From Propionivibrio limicola (GTDB lineage: Bacteria; Pseudomonadota; Gammaproteobacteria; Burkholderiales; Rhodocyclaceae): 64,000 nucleotides of DNA. Both the position numbers and the translations under genes were made by a program. The DNA lies in assembly GCF_009469695.1 (NCBI RefSeq), contig NZ_SSSR01000001.1, positions 1 through 64,000 on the forward strand. Reading direction: 5' to 3'. Of the stretch, positions 1-9,173 are shown piece after piece. The notes beneath the pieces were generated by a model. The model did not search any database. It was not told where the DNA came from and saw only the letters and a program-made list of their open reading frames with translations. The stretch's first letter is position 1; the number at the start of each line of letters is the position of its first letter.

Positions 1-87
1 GCCGAACATCCGGTCAATCGTGTCGACGAACTCCTGCCTTGGGCCGTGGCAACGCAGATCGCCTCGCCTGACAACGCTTCAGCCTGA
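1..87 (+). pseudogene. IS66-family transposase, C-terminal 28 residues (cut by window edge)
   Basis: Reading frame 1 is open from the first base to a TGA at 85-87. Its start, EHPVNRVDELLPW, is the characteristic tail of IS66-family TnpC transposases, which end in a 'HPxNRxxELLPW' block. Only the extreme C-terminus is in view, so it cannot be said whether the copy is intact. The matching IS66-type terminal inverted repeat lies immediately downstream. Confidence 0.8.
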
Positions 88-128
88 TTCCGGTTTCAAT
101 TTCAAGACGGCGTTGGCAGAACGCTTAC
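1..128 (+). mobile_element. Right end of an IS66-family insertion sequence
   Basis: The transposase tail is followed at about 104-128 by GACGGCGTTGGCAGAACGCT and then TAC. Its reverse complement begins GTAAGCGTTCTGCCAACGCC, the usual IS66 terminus (GTAAGCG...). The element therefore ends at 128. IS66 elements typically make 8-bp target duplications, so 129-136 (GATTGTAT) would be the right-hand copy; the left end is outside the window. Confidence 0.75.
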
Positions 129-304
129 GATTGTATTGCGCCCGTTATGGGCGATTCGTTTACTTCCCGCTCTTCGATGTCACCTTCTTTACGGAGAAAA
201 CGCGGACCGTGGAGAGACAATTGTGCAGATAGTCAGCGTGCCCTTGGAGTAGCAAAGTAAGGATGAACCAGCAGGAATCCGCGCCAACACGCGGGAGTAG
301 GCGT
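129..304. other. Sequence between the IS66 end and the tRNA-Ser terminator, no gene recognised
   Basis: About 175 bp. Short open frames exist on the plus strand, running in from the IS, but none looks like a known protein and none has a convincing ribosome-binding site with a start. It could be the remainder of a gene or intergenic region interrupted by the insertion. Confidence 0.4.
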
Positions 305-335
305 AAAAAAACCGCCTGTAGAGGCGGTTTTCTTT
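305..335 (-). terminator. Intrinsic terminator of tRNA-Ser (possibly bidirectional)
   Basis: AAACCGCC (309-316) pairs with GGCGGTTT (323-330) around a 6-nt loop. On the minus strand the stem runs into seven T residues (305-311 are A on the plus strand), right after the tRNA 3' end. The plus-strand tail (TTTTCTTT) is also T-rich, so it may stop transcription from the IS side too. Confidence 0.8.
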
Positions 336-341
336 GAATCC

Positions 342-432
342 TGGCGGAGAGAGCGGGATTCGAACCCGCGGTAGGGTATTACCCTACACACGCTTTCCAG
401 GCGTGCGACTTAAACCACTCATCCATCTCTCC
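342..432 (-). tRNA. tRNA-Ser (anticodon GGA)
   Basis: On the minus strand the gene begins GGAGAGATGG and ends CTCTCTCC-G-CCA, so the acceptor stem pairs and CCA is encoded (342-344 is TGG on the plus strand). The anticodon loop is CTGGAAA, giving GGA (396-398), which reads UCC/UCU serine codons. A long variable arm (TAGGGTA/TACCCTA) marks it as a class II tRNA, and the T arm carries GGTTCGAATCC. Length is 91 nt. Confidence 0.97.
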
Positions 433-446
433 AGCAAAGGACGCGA

Positions 447-475
447 ATTCTAACAGAAGAAGAACGATTCATCAA
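447..475 (-). promoter_or_regulatory. Sigma-70 promoter of tRNA-Ser
   Basis: Minus-strand TTGATG (475-470), a 17-bp spacer and TAGAAT (452-447). The -10 box ends 14 nt before the mature tRNA 5' end, a normal spacing for a tRNA promoter. It separates the tRNA from the upstream nagZ gene on the same strand. Confidence 0.6.
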
Positions 476-531
476 AGCAATCGGCAAAAAATTGGAGTAA
501 CAGCGCCTTCGACTTCAATTGCAACGACGCC

Positions 532-1578
532 TTACACCTTTGAGACTTCTTTACTGGTGTCGGCAACCAATGCCATCGCGACATCAACAGCCGCCAGATA
601 GCGCGGATCGCGCTTCAAATCAGGCAACGTGGTTTGCGGCAGAAGGCGAGCGATCCGCGCCGAGCGAAGGGGATCGAATTCTGGCTCCCAGCGTGCCAAC
701 ACATCGCCGACGGCATCCGGCGCATTGCAGACAAGCAGCATGTCACAGCCGGCATTCCATGCCGCAGTGGCGCGGGCCACAATGTCGCCAACGACACTGG
801 CCCCTTCCATCGAGAGGTCATCGCTGAAGATGACGCCATCAAATCCGATTTCCTCACGCAATTTATTGATCCACACCGGCGAAAAACCGGCCGGCCGCGA
901 GTCCACTTGCGGATAGATGACATGGGCTGGCATCACGGCATCAAGCTTGACTCGGCGATAGGGTTCAATGTCGGTGGCGATCCCGGCCAAATTACGCTCG
1001 TCGACCGGAATGGCGACGTGCGAATCTGCTTCTGCCCAGCCATGGCCGGGGAAATGTTTGCCGCAGGCCCCCATGCCTGCGCCACGAAGCCCTTCGATAA
1101 GGGCTCCGGCCAATCGGGCGACGACAAGCGGATCACGGTGGAAGGAACGATCACCGATGACACTGCTGCGCCCCCAATCCAGGTCGAGTACCGGAGTAAA
1201 GGAGAAATCGACACCGTGCTGCCGCAATTCGGCGGCCAGTACGTAGCCGATATCATACGCCGCCGCCAGCGCTTCGTCAGCGTTGCGCTCCCACAATTCG
1301 CCCAAACGGCGCATCGGCGGCAGTCGTGTAAATCCTTCACGGCAACGTTGTACCCTGCCCCCTTCGTGATCGATGGCAATCGGCAAAGCCGGAGTCCGTA
1401 GCGCGTGCACCTCGGCGGTCAACTTCGCCAACTGTTCCGGAGACTGGTAGTTGCGTGCAAACAGGATGAGTCCACCGACTAGGGGATGCGAGAGGCGTTC
1501 ACGGTCAAGATCGGTCAATTCAAGCCCGGCGATGTCGATCATCAGCGGACCATGAGGAAGTTTCAGCGGTTTGATCAT
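532..1578 (-). CDS. nagZ: Beta-N-acetylhexosaminidase NagZ
   Basis: Glycoside hydrolase family 3 enzyme (348 aa, normal length) that removes N-acetylglucosamine from cytoplasmic GlcNAc-anhydromuropeptides during peptidoglycan recycling. The single TIM-barrel fold is indicated by IDHEGGRVQR near residue 70. The NagZ signature KHFPGHG is at 174-180 with DSH at 185-187, the catalytic His/Asp loop. SDDLSM near 252-257 carries the likely nucleophile Asp253. The ATG overlaps the acpS stop by 4 bp (ATGA), so it is the last gene of the rnc-era-recO-pdxJ-acpS-nagZ run and is probably translationally coupled. Confidence 0.95.
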   Translation of the reverse strand: MIKPLKLPHGPLMIDIAGLELTDLDRERLSHPLVGGLILFARNYQSPEQLAKLTAEVHALRTPALPIAIDHEGGRVQRCREGFTRLPPMRRLGELWERNADEALAAAYDIGYVLAAELRQHGVDFSFTPVLDLDWGRSSVIGDRSFHRDPLVVARLAGALIEGLRGAGMGACGKHFPGHGWAEADSHVAIPVDERNLAGIATDIEPYRRVKLDAVMPAHVIYPQVDSRPAGFSPVWINKLREEIGFDGVIFSDDLSMEGASVVGDIVARATAAWNAGCDMLLVCNAPDAVGDVLARWEPEFDPLRSARIARLLPQTTLPDLKRDPRYLAAVDVAMALVADTSKEVSKV

Positions 1579-1952
1579 GTACGCTCCATGACAACAAAAG
1601 CGATGGCGAATTCCTGTTCGTCGCTTATCGAGAGATGGGCCACCAGCCCCCGCTCGCCGAGATATTCGGCAAGTTCATGGGCATAGGCGAAAATGGGTTT
1701 GCCGAGCGCATCATGCGTCACGGCAACGTTAGCGAGTGTCGCTGGCGGCGACACGCCGATCCCGAGCGCCTTGCCAAACGCCTCCTTGGCGGCAAAACGC
1801 TTGGCGAGAAAACGGGCCGGATTTTTCGCCTTGGCGAAATCATCTCGCTCGGACGGCGCGAGCAGCTTCTCCGCCGCCCGACCGCCATGACGCGCATAGA
1901 GCTTCTCAAGGCGTGCCACGGCGGCAATGTCGGTACCGACACCAACGATCAT
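1575..1952 (-). CDS. acpS: Holo-[acyl-carrier-protein] synthase
   Basis: Transfers 4'-phosphopantetheine from CoA to the serine of acyl carrier protein, activating the AcpP encoded at 12732-12968. It is 125 aa, the standard AcpS size. GVGTDI with the metal-binding Asp8 is at the N-terminus, and the [13 protein letters not shown] signature is at 52-64 with Glu57 and Lys61. Start and stop overlap pdxJ and nagZ by 4 bp each. The pdxJ-acpS pair is conserved in proteobacteria. Confidence 0.96.
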   Translation of the reverse strand: MIVGVGTDIAAVARLEKLYARHGGRAAEKLLAPSERDDFAKAKNPARFLAKRFAAKEAFGKALGIGVSPPATLANVAVTHDALGKPIFAYAHELAEYLGERGLVAHLSISDEQEFAIAFVVMERT

Positions 1953-2704
1953 CGGCCAAACACCTGCGCTTCACGCATCAGCTGTTTCATTTCGCGCACC
2001 GCTTCGCGCAGGCCGACAAAAACGGCGCGGCTGACGATGGCGTGGCCGATATGCAGTTCGCGAATACCGGGCAAACGGGCAATCGGCTGTACATTGAAGT
2101 AATTCAGGGCATGGCCGGCATTGAAGCGCATGCCGAAGCCGCGAATGGCTTCGCCAGCGACGCGAATCTTTTCCAGTTCGGCCAGCACCGCCGGGCTCTC
2201 GGCGTCGCGCCCCTTGTCGTGGAAGGCGTGTGCGTACGGGCCGGTATGGATCTCGCAAACACGGGCACCGATGCGCGCCGCCGCTTCAATCTGGTCGAGC
2301 TCGGCATCGATGAAGACGCTGCTGACGATACCTGCATCGGTGAGCCGTTCGACGACCTGCTTCAGGCGTGTTTCCTGCGCGACGACGTCAAGCCCGCCTT
2401 CTGTCGTGATTTCGTGGCGCCCCTCCGGCACCAGCATCGCCATTTCCGGCTTGAGTCGACAGGCGATATCGACCATCTCGTCGGTCGCCGCCATTTCCAG
2501 ATTCAGCTTGATGTGAGTCAGCGTGCGCAGCTTTTCGACGTCGGTATCCTGAATGTGCCGGCGATCTTCGCGCAGATGGACCGTAATACCGTCGGCGCCA
2601 CCGAGGTGCGCCTCGACAGCCGCCCATGCCGGCTCCGGTTCATAGGTTCGACGCGCCTGACGAATCGTCGCCACGTGGTCGATATTGACGCCCAGTTCGA
2701 TCAT
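1949..2704 (-). CDS. pdxJ: Pyridoxine 5'-phosphate synthase
   Basis: Condenses 1-deoxy-D-xylulose 5-phosphate with 3-amino-2-oxopropyl phosphate to make pyridoxine 5'-phosphate, the last ring-forming step of DXP-dependent vitamin B6 synthesis. 251 aa. The N-terminal [17 protein letters not shown] block is diagnostic of PdxJ, and HTGPYA and [12 protein letters not shown] match the phosphate-binding and C-terminal loops. The ATG overlaps the recO stop (ATGA). No deviation from the family is seen. Confidence 0.96.
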   Translation of the reverse strand: MIELGVNIDHVATIRQARRTYEPEPAWAAVEAHLGGADGITVHLREDRRHIQDTDVEKLRTLTHIKLNLEMAATDEMVDIACRLKPEMAMLVPEGRHEITTEGGLDVVAQETRLKQVVERLTDAGIVSSVFIDAELDQIEAAARIGARVCEIHTGPYAHAFHDKGRDAESPAVLAELEKIRVAGEAIRGFGMRFNAGHALNYFNVQPIARLPGIRELHIGHAIVSRAVFVGLREAVREMKQLMREAQVFGR

Positions 2705-3414
2705 AGTTCCTGTAACTCCATAAAAATCTTGCGTGTCTCCAGGCTCTTGCCCCCCGTGTAATGCGCCACCAGAGTGCGCATCAACTGTTTAGCCTCCAGC
2801 AACGAGCGCGGATCGGAAAAGTCGTCGTTCGCCATGTCGAGCAGCGTCTTGCCGCCGACCGAAAGCGCCGAGGCGCCGGCCTGGTCGAGACGAATGGGGC
2901 CACGTTCGATCTCGTAGGCATAGAAAGCGGATGGATCGACCGGCTGCCCGGCCACATCCGTATCGAGCGTCAGCCCGTAACCCAATTCCTGCAGCAAGGC
3001 ACGTTCGAAGCAGCGCAAGTCCGATTCTCTCAGGGACTCGCCAAGACGGCGTAGTGTAGCCGCGTACACATTGAATAACCGCTCATGCGCATCCTCGCGC
3101 GGTAGCAGGTTCATGAGAAGTTCGTTGAGATAGTAGCCGTAAAACAGCGCCCTGCCGGAAAGCAGCGGCTGCCCCCCCTGCCACTCGGCTTTCATCAGCG
3201 TCTGCACTTCCCCCTTACCAGCCCAACCGAGTTCGAGCGGCTGAAAGGCAAGCAGCAGGCCGCGCAAGGCGGAGCGCGGACGACGCGCGCCACGCGCCAG
3301 GAGGGCGACTCGTCCAAAGTCGCGCGAAAAAACCTCGACAATCAGGCTTGTTTCACGGAAGGGATAGCTGTGCAGCACAAATGCGGGCTGGCCGTCGACT
3401 TTGTGCCGATGCAT
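2701..3414 (-). CDS. recO: DNA repair protein RecO
   Basis: Recombination mediator acting with RecR to load RecA on SSB-coated single-stranded DNA. The N-terminal OB-fold region ([20 protein letters not shown], then [13 protein letters not shown]) is typical. The C-terminal half is helical. As in many betaproteobacteria there is no obvious zinc-finger cysteine set. ATG at 3414 is preferred over the adjacent GTG at 3417 because GGGGAGG lies 7 nt upstream; this gives 237 aa. A 23-bp gap separates it from era, its usual neighbour. Confidence 0.92.
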   Translation of the reverse strand: MHRHKVDGQPAFVLHSYPFRETSLIVEVFSRDFGRVALLARGARRPRSALRGLLLAFQPLELGWAGKGEVQTLMKAEWQGGQPLLSGRALFYGYYLNELLMNLLPREDAHERLFNVYAATLRRLGESLRESDLRCFERALLQELGYGLTLDTDVAGQPVDPSAFYAYEIERGPIRLDQAGASALSVGGKTLLDMANDDFSDPRSLLEAKQLMRTLVAHYTGGKSLETRKIFMELQEL

Positions 3415-3437
3415 CACGTCGCCTCCCCGTTCCGGGA

Positions 3438-4322
3438 TTATTCGTAACCGAGACTCTTGAGCAAGCGTTCGTCGTCCGCCCAGCCGGATTTCACCTTGAC
3501 GAACACTTCGAGGAACACCTTGCCATCGAACAGGCGCTCCATGTCCTGGCGCGCTTCCGTGGCGATTCGCTTCAAGGTCTCGCCGCCCTTGCCAATGATG
3601 ATGCCCTTATGCGCCTGTCGATCAACGACAATGGTCGCACTGATGCGGCGCATCGCGCCGTCGATCTCGAACTTGTCAATTTCTACGGTAGACGAATACG
3701 GCAGTTCATCACCGACCAGGCGGAAAAGCTTTTCCCGAATGTATTCGGCGGCCAGAAAGCGCTCGCTCCGATCGGTGATTTCGTCCTCAGCGAACAGGAG
3801 TTCGTCGTTCGGCAGGTGCTTGCGTGCTTCGTCCAACAACTCGTCGATCTGGCTACCCTTCGCCGCGCTGACCGGAACGATCGCGGCAAACGGGTATTGC
3901 TCCGACAAACTGGCCAGCAATGGCAGCAACGTGGTTTTATCCTTGACCTGATCGATCTTATTGACGGCCAGAATGATCGGACGGTCCGGCGGTAGCAGCT
4001 TGATAACGGCCTTGTCCTTGGCATCGAAATGATCGGCGTCCACGACAAAGATGACGACATCGACATCGGCCAGCGCCTGCGTTACACCACGGTTCATCGT
4101 CCGGTTGAGGGCATTGGTGTGCTTTGTCTGAAACCCGGGAGTATCAACGAATACGAATTGGGCATCGGGCCGGGTCAAAATACCCATGATGCGGTGACGT
4201 GTCGTTTGCGCCTTGCGCGAGACGATGCTGATCTTCTCGCCGATCAAGCGATTGAGAAGCGTCGACTTACCGACATTGGGACGGCCGACGATGGCGATGA
4301 AGCCGGATTTGAGTTCGCTCAT
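3438..4322 (-). CDS. era: GTPase Era
   Basis: Essential GTPase that binds the 3' end of 16S rRNA during 30S maturation. 294 aa. G1 is GRPNVGKST (13-21), G3 is DTPGF and G4 is NKID. The C-terminal KH domain has the [16 protein letters not shown]-binding loop. The ATG overlaps the rnc stop by 4 bp. RNase III upstream and RecO downstream form the classic rnc-era-recO operon, linking rRNA cleavage with 30S assembly. Confidence 0.97.
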   Translation of the reverse strand: MSELKSGFIAIVGRPNVGKSTLLNRLIGEKISIVSRKAQTTRHRIMGILTRPDAQFVFVDTPGFQTKHTNALNRTMNRGVTQALADVDVVIFVVDADHFDAKDKAVIKLLPPDRPIILAVNKIDQVKDKTTLLPLLASLSEQYPFAAIVPVSAAKGSQIDELLDEARKHLPNDELLFAEDEITDRSERFLAAEYIREKLFRLVGDELPYSSTVEIDKFEIDGAMRRISATIVVDRQAHKGIIIGKGGETLKRIATEARQDMERLFDGKVFLEVFVKVKSGWADDERLLKSLGYE

Positions 4323-4987
4323 GATTGCTTCAATTCTTTCAATGCTTGTTCGGCCGCCATTTGTTCAGCCACCCGCCGGCTACTGCCGTGGCCTTGGGTA
4401 CGCAAACGGGGCCGTTCGATTTCACAGGCGACCTTGAACATTTGGGCATGTGCTTCGCCCTCGGTCGCCGACAGGTTGTATTTGGGCAAAGGCAGACGCT
4501 TACCCTGCAGGTATTCCTGCAGACGCGTTTTCGCGTCCTTGATTGGCTTGCCGGGAACAATAGCGTCGAGCATCCCGCAATAGAGCCGGGCAATGACTCC
4601 ACTGGCCGCATCGAAACCTCCATCAAGCCACACAGCGCCGAAGATTGCTTCCAGGGCGTCAGCAAGAATCGATGGGCGCTGGGCGCCACCACTTTTTAGT
4701 TCACCCTCACCCAGCCGGATATAGTTGCCCAAGGACAAGGAAATAGCGAGTTGATGAAGACTGTCCTGCCGGACAAGATTGGCCCGGAGCCGGGAAAGAT
4801 CCCCCTCGGGAAGCTCAGGAAAACGTACGTACAGCAGCTGAGCAACAACGGCGTCAAGAATGGAATCGCCCAGAAACTCCAGTCGCTCGTTGTGGGGCGA
4901 GCTATGGCTGCGGTGCGTCAGTGCGTTCTGAAGCAGAAGGCTGTCGGAAAACTGGTATCCGATTGCCTGTTCGAGTCGCTTGATCAT
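4319..4987 (-). CDS. rnc: Ribonuclease III
   Basis: Double-stranded RNA endonuclease for rRNA precursor processing and mRNA decay. 222 aa. The RNase III signature [13 protein letters not shown] is at 33-45, with the acidic metal-binding residues, and the C-terminal ~70 residues form a double-stranded RNA-binding domain (TRLQEYLQG...). The ATG overlaps the stop of the upstream DUF4845 gene (ATGA). RNase III often autoregulates its own operon by cleaving its leader; no such leader stem is evident because the gene is internal to the operon. Confidence 0.96.
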   Translation of the reverse strand: MIKRLEQAIGYQFSDSLLLQNALTHRSHSSPHNERLEFLGDSILDAVVAQLLYVRFPELPEGDLSRLRANLVRQDSLHQLAISLSLGNYIRLGEGELKSGGAQRPSILADALEAIFGAVWLDGGFDAASGVIARLYCGMLDAIVPGKPIKDAKTRLQEYLQGKRLPLPKYNLSATEGEAHAQMFKVACEIERPRLRTQGHGSSRRVAEQMAAEQALKELKQS

Positions 4988-5349
4988 TCGCCCGACGAGT
5001 TTCCGGCTGATGAACCCTCGAATTCGATCAACAGGCTGACGTTGTGAAAAAGGTGAATCTGCTTGTCGTATGAAAAATCAATCATCACAGCGTTGCCCTG
5101 CTTTGAAATCTGGAGGTCGGCGGGTGTAATTTCCGATACATGCTCGACCTCCATGTATTTCCCGAACGCTGTCCTGATTTCCGGAACCGTTTTCCCGCCA
5201 GCGTCATTGGCGACTGCCTTCGTGGCTTTGAGAATCTTGAAATACGTAATGTATTCGGGCGTAACCTTCATCCCGAGAATTGCCACCAAAGAAATAATGA
5301 CGCCCCAGAACAACAGCCCCGAAAGGCTAAGACCGCGCTGTTTTCTCAT
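4984..5349 (-). CDS. DUF4845 domain membrane protein
   Basis: 121-aa protein of unknown function found almost invariably between lepB and rnc in betaproteobacteria and some gammaproteobacteria. The start KQRGLSLSGLLFWGVIIS gives one N-terminal transmembrane segment resembling a type IV pilin N-terminus. About 90 extracytoplasmic residues follow. A GGAG Shine-Dalgarno lies 7 nt before the ATG. The 4-bp overlap with rnc suggests coupled translation. No catalytic motif is visible. Confidence 0.85.
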   Translation of the reverse strand: MRKQRGLSLSGLLFWGVIISLVAILGMKVTPEYITYFKILKATKAVANDAGGKTVPEIRTAFGKYMEVEHVSEITPADLQISKQGNAVMIDFSYDKQIHLFHNVSLLIEFEGSSAGNSSGE

Positions 5350-5358
5350 TACGGACTC

Positions 5359-6147
5359 CTAGTTGAATGAACCGATGCGTTTCAGGTCGCTAAAGTTAAG
5401 CCAGATGAAAAAGGCCTTGCCGACGATGTTTTCGTCCGGAACGAAGCCCCAGTAACGACTATCGCGGCTATTGTCCCGATTGTCACCCATCATGAAGTAG
5501 TGCCCTTCGGGCACCGTGCAAACCACCCCTGAATTGTTATAGAGGCAATTTTCACGAAAAGGAAATTGTGCCGCATCCGGAATAAAACTCGGAGCATCCT
5601 CGTCGTTGATCGTCCGGTACTCAACATCCCCGGCTTTTTCGACGAATTGCTTTGAATAGTAGAGCCGTTCCGTGTGCAGATAATCTTCAACCTTTCGTGT
5701 CTCGACTGGTTTCCCGTTAACCGTCAGCTTCTTGTTCTGGTACGCCACACGATCCCCAGGCACCCCCACGACGCGCTTGATGTAATCGACCGATGGATCC
5801 TCCGGGTAGCGAAACACCATGACATCGCCCCTTTGCGGCTGACTGATGTCGATGATTTTTTTATTAATGACCGGCAAACGAATCCCATACGTATATTTAT
5901 TGACAAGAATGAAATCGCCAATCTGGAGCGTTGGAATCATCGAGCCCGAGGGAATCTTGAAGGGTTCCGCCACGAATGAACGCAGAACGAATACCAGCAG
6001 GATGACGGGGAAAAAGCTGGCGCCATACTCGACCCACCAAGGATCTTTTGCACCGGCAGGCCGACGCTTTCGGAGAAAAACAGCATCGACCATCCAGATC
6101 GCGCCGCTGACAAGAAGCAAGATGGCGAGTATCAACGGGAAATTCAC
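5359..6147 (-). CDS. lepB: Signal peptidase I
   Basis: Membrane serine protease (family S26) that cleaves Sec and Tat signal peptides. 262 aa. Two N-terminal hydrophobic segments (about 3-24 and 44-58) precede box B IPSGSMIPTL with nucleophile Ser69. The general base is Lys124 in DYIKRVVGVPGD, and box E GDNRDNSRDSRYWG is near the end. The start codon is GTG with AAGGAG 6 nt upstream. It lies 17 bp downstream of lepA, the conserved lepA-lepB pair. Confidence 0.96.
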   Translation of the reverse strand: MNFPLILAILLLVSGAIWMVDAVFLRKRRPAGAKDPWWVEYGASFFPVILLVFVLRSFVAEPFKIPSGSMIPTLQIGDFILVNKYTYGIRLPVINKKIIDISQPQRGDVMVFRYPEDPSVDYIKRVVGVPGDRVAYQNKKLTVNGKPVETRKVEDYLHTERLYYSKQFVEKAGDVEYRTINDEDAPSFIPDAAQFPFRENCLYNNSGVVCTVPEGHYFMMGDNRDNSRDSRYWGFVPDENIVGKAFFIWLNFSDLKRIGSFN

Positions 6148-6164
6148 AAAAAACTCCTTGTTCT

Positions 6165-7961
6165 TTACTTATCGACGCGCAACACAGCAAGGAAAGCTTC
6201 CTGCGGTATTTCCACCGACCCGACCTGCTTCATCCGCTTCTTGCCGGCCTTTTGTTTTTCGAGCAGCTTCTTTTTGCGGGTGATATCGCCGCCATAGCAC
6301 TTGGCCAGCACGTCCTTGCGCATGGCCTTGACGTTCTCACGCGCGATGATGTTCGAACCGATGGCAGCCTGGATCGCCACATCGTACATCTGGCGCGGAA
6401 TCAACTCCCGCATCTTCGAGGCCAATTCGCGCCCCCTGAAGACCGAATTGGCCCGGTGTACAATCATCGACAGAGCGTCGACTTTCTCGCCATTGATCAG
6501 GATATCGAGTTTCACCACGTCAGCCGGACGGAATTCCTTGAATTCATAATCCAGCGAGGCGTAACCGCGAGAGACGGACTTGAGTTTGTCGAAGAAGTCC
6601 ATCACGACCTCGGCCATCGGCATCTCGTAAACCAGCTGAACCTGACGACCGTGGTAGGTCATGTCAATCTGGTTGCCGCGCTTCTGATTGCAAAGCGTGA
6701 TCACATTACCGAGATACTCCTGCGGAACAAACACGGTGATCGTAATGATCGGCTCGCGGATTTCCTGTGTCTTTGTGACGTCCGGCAGCTTCGAAGGATT
6801 CTCGACCTGGATGACAGTGCCTTCGCGGGTCACAACCTCGTAAACCACGGTTGGAGCCGTCGTAATCAGATCCTGATCGAACTCTCTCTCAAGCCGTTCC
6901 TGCACGATCTCCATGTGCAGCAGGCCGAGGAAACCACAACGGAAGCCGAAACCGAGCGCCTGGGAAACCTCCGGCTCGAAATGCAGGGAGGCGTCATTCA
7001 GCTTGAGTTTCTCGAGAGAGTCCCGCAAAGCGTCATACTGGTTGGCTTCCACGGGATACAAGCCGGCGAACACCTGCGACTTGATTTCCTTGAAGCCGGG
7101 CAACGGATCTTTCGCAGGATTATCGGCAAGGGTCAACGTATCGCCGACCTTGGTCGCCTGGAGCTCTTTAATGCCCGAAATTACATAGCCGACCTCGCCC
7201 GCATTGAGTTCGCTGCGCTGCATCGCTTTGGGCGTAAAAACCCCGACCTGTTCGCAAAGATGGGTCGAGCCGGTTGCCATCAGACGAATCTTGTCCTTCG
7301 GACGTAAAACTCCATCAACTACGCGCACCAGCATGACCACACCAACATAGTTGTCAAACCAAGAGTCAATCAGCAGCGCTTTAAGCGGCGCTTCGGGATT
7401 CCCTTCAGGGGGAGGAATGCGCTCGATAATAGTTTCCAGAATATCTTCAACGCCCAAACCGGTCTTCGCCGACGCAAGGACTGCGTCTGTTGCATCAATG
7501 CCGATCACATCTTCAATTTCTTGACGCGCATTGTCGGGCATCGCCGACGGCAGATCGATCTTGTTTAAGACGGGCAAGACCTCGACCCCAAGATCAATCG
7601 CGGTATAACAGTTGGCAACTGTCTGCGCCTCAACCCCCTGTGACGCATCGACGACCAGCAACGCCCCCTCACAGGCCGAAAGGGAGCGCGAGACTTCATA
7701 CGAAAAATCGACATGTCCGGGCGTGTCGATCAGATTGAGGTTATAGACCTGTCCATTGCGGGATTTATATTGAAGCGCAGCAGTCTGTGCTTTGATGGTG
7801 ATACCGCGCTCGCGCTCGATATCCATCGAGTCAAGCACCTGCGCCTCCATCTCGCGGTCGGAAAGCCCGCCACAAAGATGAATGATGCGGTCGGCAAGTG
7901 TTGATTTGCCGTGGTCGATATGAGCAATGATTGAGAAATTACGGATGTGTTGCATTTGCAT
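6165..7961 (-). CDS. lepA: Elongation factor 4 (LepA), back-translocating ribosomal GTPase
   Basis: Ribosome-associated translation GTPase. The N-terminal G domain has AHIDHGKST (P-loop), DTPGHVDF (G3) and NKIDLP (G4), followed by EF-G-like domains and the LepA-specific C-terminal domain. The frame can be extended to 8015, but that start would lie inside a strong terminator hairpin (7993-8017). The ATG at 7961 gives 598 aa, the family length, beginning [12 protein letters not shown]; an ATG at 7955 is equally plausible. No good Shine-Dalgarno precedes either ATG. Confidence 0.95.
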   Translation of the reverse strand: MQMQHIRNFSIIAHIDHGKSTLADRIIHLCGGLSDREMEAQVLDSMDIERERGITIKAQTAALQYKSRNGQVYNLNLIDTPGHVDFSYEVSRSLSACEGALLVVDASQGVEAQTVANCYTAIDLGVEVLPVLNKIDLPSAMPDNARQEIEDVIGIDATDAVLASAKTGLGVEDILETIIERIPPPEGNPEAPLKALLIDSWFDNYVGVVMLVRVVDGVLRPKDKIRLMATGSTHLCEQVGVFTPKAMQRSELNAGEVGYVISGIKELQATKVGDTLTLADNPAKDPLPGFKEIKSQVFAGLYPVEANQYDALRDSLEKLKLNDASLHFEPEVSQALGFGFRCGFLGLLHMEIVQERLEREFDQDLITTAPTVVYEVVTREGTVIQVENPSKLPDVTKTQEIREPIITITVFVPQEYLGNVITLCNQKRGNQIDMTYHGRQVQLVYEMPMAEVVMDFFDKLKSVSRGYASLDYEFKEFRPADVVKLDILINGEKVDALSMIVHRANSVFRGRELASKMRELIPRQMYDVAIQAAIGSNIIARENVKAMRKDVLAKCYGGDITRKKKLLEKQKAGKKRMKQVGSVEIPQEAFLAVLRVDK

Positions 7962-7992
7962 CGTTTGACTGTCACGGCAAAGGCCGCGCCTG

Positions 7993-8017
7993 AAAAAAAG
8001 GGTGCCGGCGGGCACCC
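7993..8017 (-). terminator. Intrinsic terminator or attenuator 32 nt upstream of lepA
   Basis: On the minus strand GGGTGCC (8017-8011 as read) is followed by CGCC, GGCACCC and seven T residues: a 7-bp GC-rich stem with a tetraloop and a uridine run. It could end the rpoE-rseC transcript or attenuate lepA, since only about 30 nt separate it from the lepA ATG and no promoter is recognisable in that gap. A TAAAAT hexamer at 8047-8042 (minus) just upstream is a possible -10 box. Confidence 0.8.
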
Positions 8018-8121
8018 TTGTCTGATTTGCCTGAGGGCCGAATTTTATCGGATTTTGTTCGGAGAATCACTTCGTCGTCTTAGCAACGCCGAACAATACA
8101 GCGTCTTCTTTCCTCATACGC

Positions 8122-8532
8122 TTAATCTTTGATAAACGGTTCAGAAGGGCATCTCACTCGGGAAAACCGAAAAAACAACCAGACGATAAAGAGTCCGGCA
8201 ATACCTCCGACGATGGAACCGACCTCTCCTCCTGCCACCAACCCGAATACCGCTCCAAAAATCAATGCCATTAGCGGGAATCCGTATGAAAACAGAGCGC
8301 CCTTCCGGACAACACCCTCTTCAATCGAAATCACGACACACTGACCAATAGCGGCGCCTTTATCATTCCGCACACGGAACGTACGCGGAGCGGCATTAAA
8401 CACCGACCCAACACTGACTCCACCACACCCGCCTGGTTCGTAGCACCGGCCACATCCTGCGTCGTCAATCCGGACGATCGCGTAACGCCCGTCATGCGCG
8501 ACCACAACCCCTTGCACCTCAATCATCGGCAC
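8122..8532 (-). CDS. rseC: RseC/SoxR-reducing family membrane protein
   Basis: 136-aa RseC (MucC) family protein, linked to sigma-E regulation and, with the Rsx complex, to SoxR reduction. The cytoplasmic N-terminus has Cys27, Cys30 and Cys36 (CGRC...GGCGG), the family's candidate Fe-S or redox cluster. Two adjacent hydrophobic segments at about 80-120 make a membrane hairpin. It sits 41 bp downstream of rpoE, whereas rseA and rseB normally lie between. An alternative ATG is at codon 3. Confidence 0.88.
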   Translation of the reverse strand: MPMIEVQGVVVAHDGRYAIVRIDDAGCGRCYEPGGCGGVSVGSVFNAAPRTFRVRNDKGAAIGQCVVISIEEGVVRKGALFSYGFPLMALIFGAVFGLVAGGEVGSIVGGIAGLFIVWLFFRFSRVRCPSEPFIKD

Positions 8533-8573
8533 ATCCGAAAATCAAAAGCAAAGAGAAAATGCCAGCGACGGAG

Positions 8574-9173
8574 TCACCACCGCCGATCTGGCGCCGTATC
8601 GAGCAGGGGCCGCAGCTTCTCGGCAACAGCTTCGCGCGCGCGAAATATCCGCGACCTGACCGTTCCAATCGGACAATTCATCTCCGCAGCGATCTCCTCA
8701 TAGCTAAGCCCCTCAATTTCGCGAAGAATGATCGCGTTTCGCAGCTCTTCAGGCAATGCCTCCATCGCGGCGTTCACAGTTTCCCCAATCTGTTTCGATT
8801 GCAAGACGCGCTCAGGTGTATTGATGTCGCGCAGTTGATCGGCATCCTCAAAAGATTCCGCCTCATCGGCGTCGTAATCAGTCGTCGTGGGCGCCCTGCG
8901 GCCCTTCGCCACAAGGTAGTTCTTGGCCGTATTTATGCCAATCCTGTACAACCACGTGTAAAACGCACTATCCCCGCGAAATGATGGCAGAGCCCGATAA
9001 GCCTTAATGAACGCTTCCTGTGCCACATCTTCAACTTCTGCCTGATCGCGAATGAAACGCGACAAAAGCCGCCCCAGCTTGCGTTGATATTTTTCTACCA
9101 AACGCTCGAAGGCCTGCTTGTCCCCACTCTGTGCGCGTTGGACCAATTCAAGGTCTATCTCGCGATCGCTCAT
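8574..9173 (-). CDS. rpoE: RNA polymerase sigma-E factor (RpoE/AlgU)
   Basis: ECF sigma factor for envelope stress, 199 aa. Region 2 covers about 25-90 (EDVAQEAFIKAYRALPSFRG and the following TWLYRIGINTAKNYL). Region 4 with its helix-turn-helix is at about 140-185 (LSYEEIAAEMNCPIGTVRSR). It is very close to AlgU/RpoE of Pseudomonas and E. coli in these blocks. The usual anti-sigma genes rseA and rseB are absent downstream, so control here must differ or be encoded elsewhere. Upstream, a minus-strand TATACT (9217-9212) is a possible -10 box. Confidence 0.95.
   Translation of the reverse strand: MSDREIDLELVQRAQSGDKQAFERLVEKYQRKLGRLLSRFIRDQAEVEDVAQEAFIKAYRALPSFRGDSAFYTWLYRIGINTAKNYLVAKGRRAPTTTDYDADEAESFEDADQLRDINTPERVLQSKQIGETVNAAMEALPEELRNAIILREIEGLSYEEIAAEMNCPIGTVRSRIFRAREAVAEKLRPLLDTAPDRRW

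Noticed and set aside
6252-7307. 351-codon plus-strand frame opposite lepA
   Set aside because: Antisense to invariant LepA sequence; its composition mirrors LepA third-codon bias.
7962-8015. N-terminal extension of LepA
   Set aside because: It would start inside a U7 terminator hairpin and exceed the family length.
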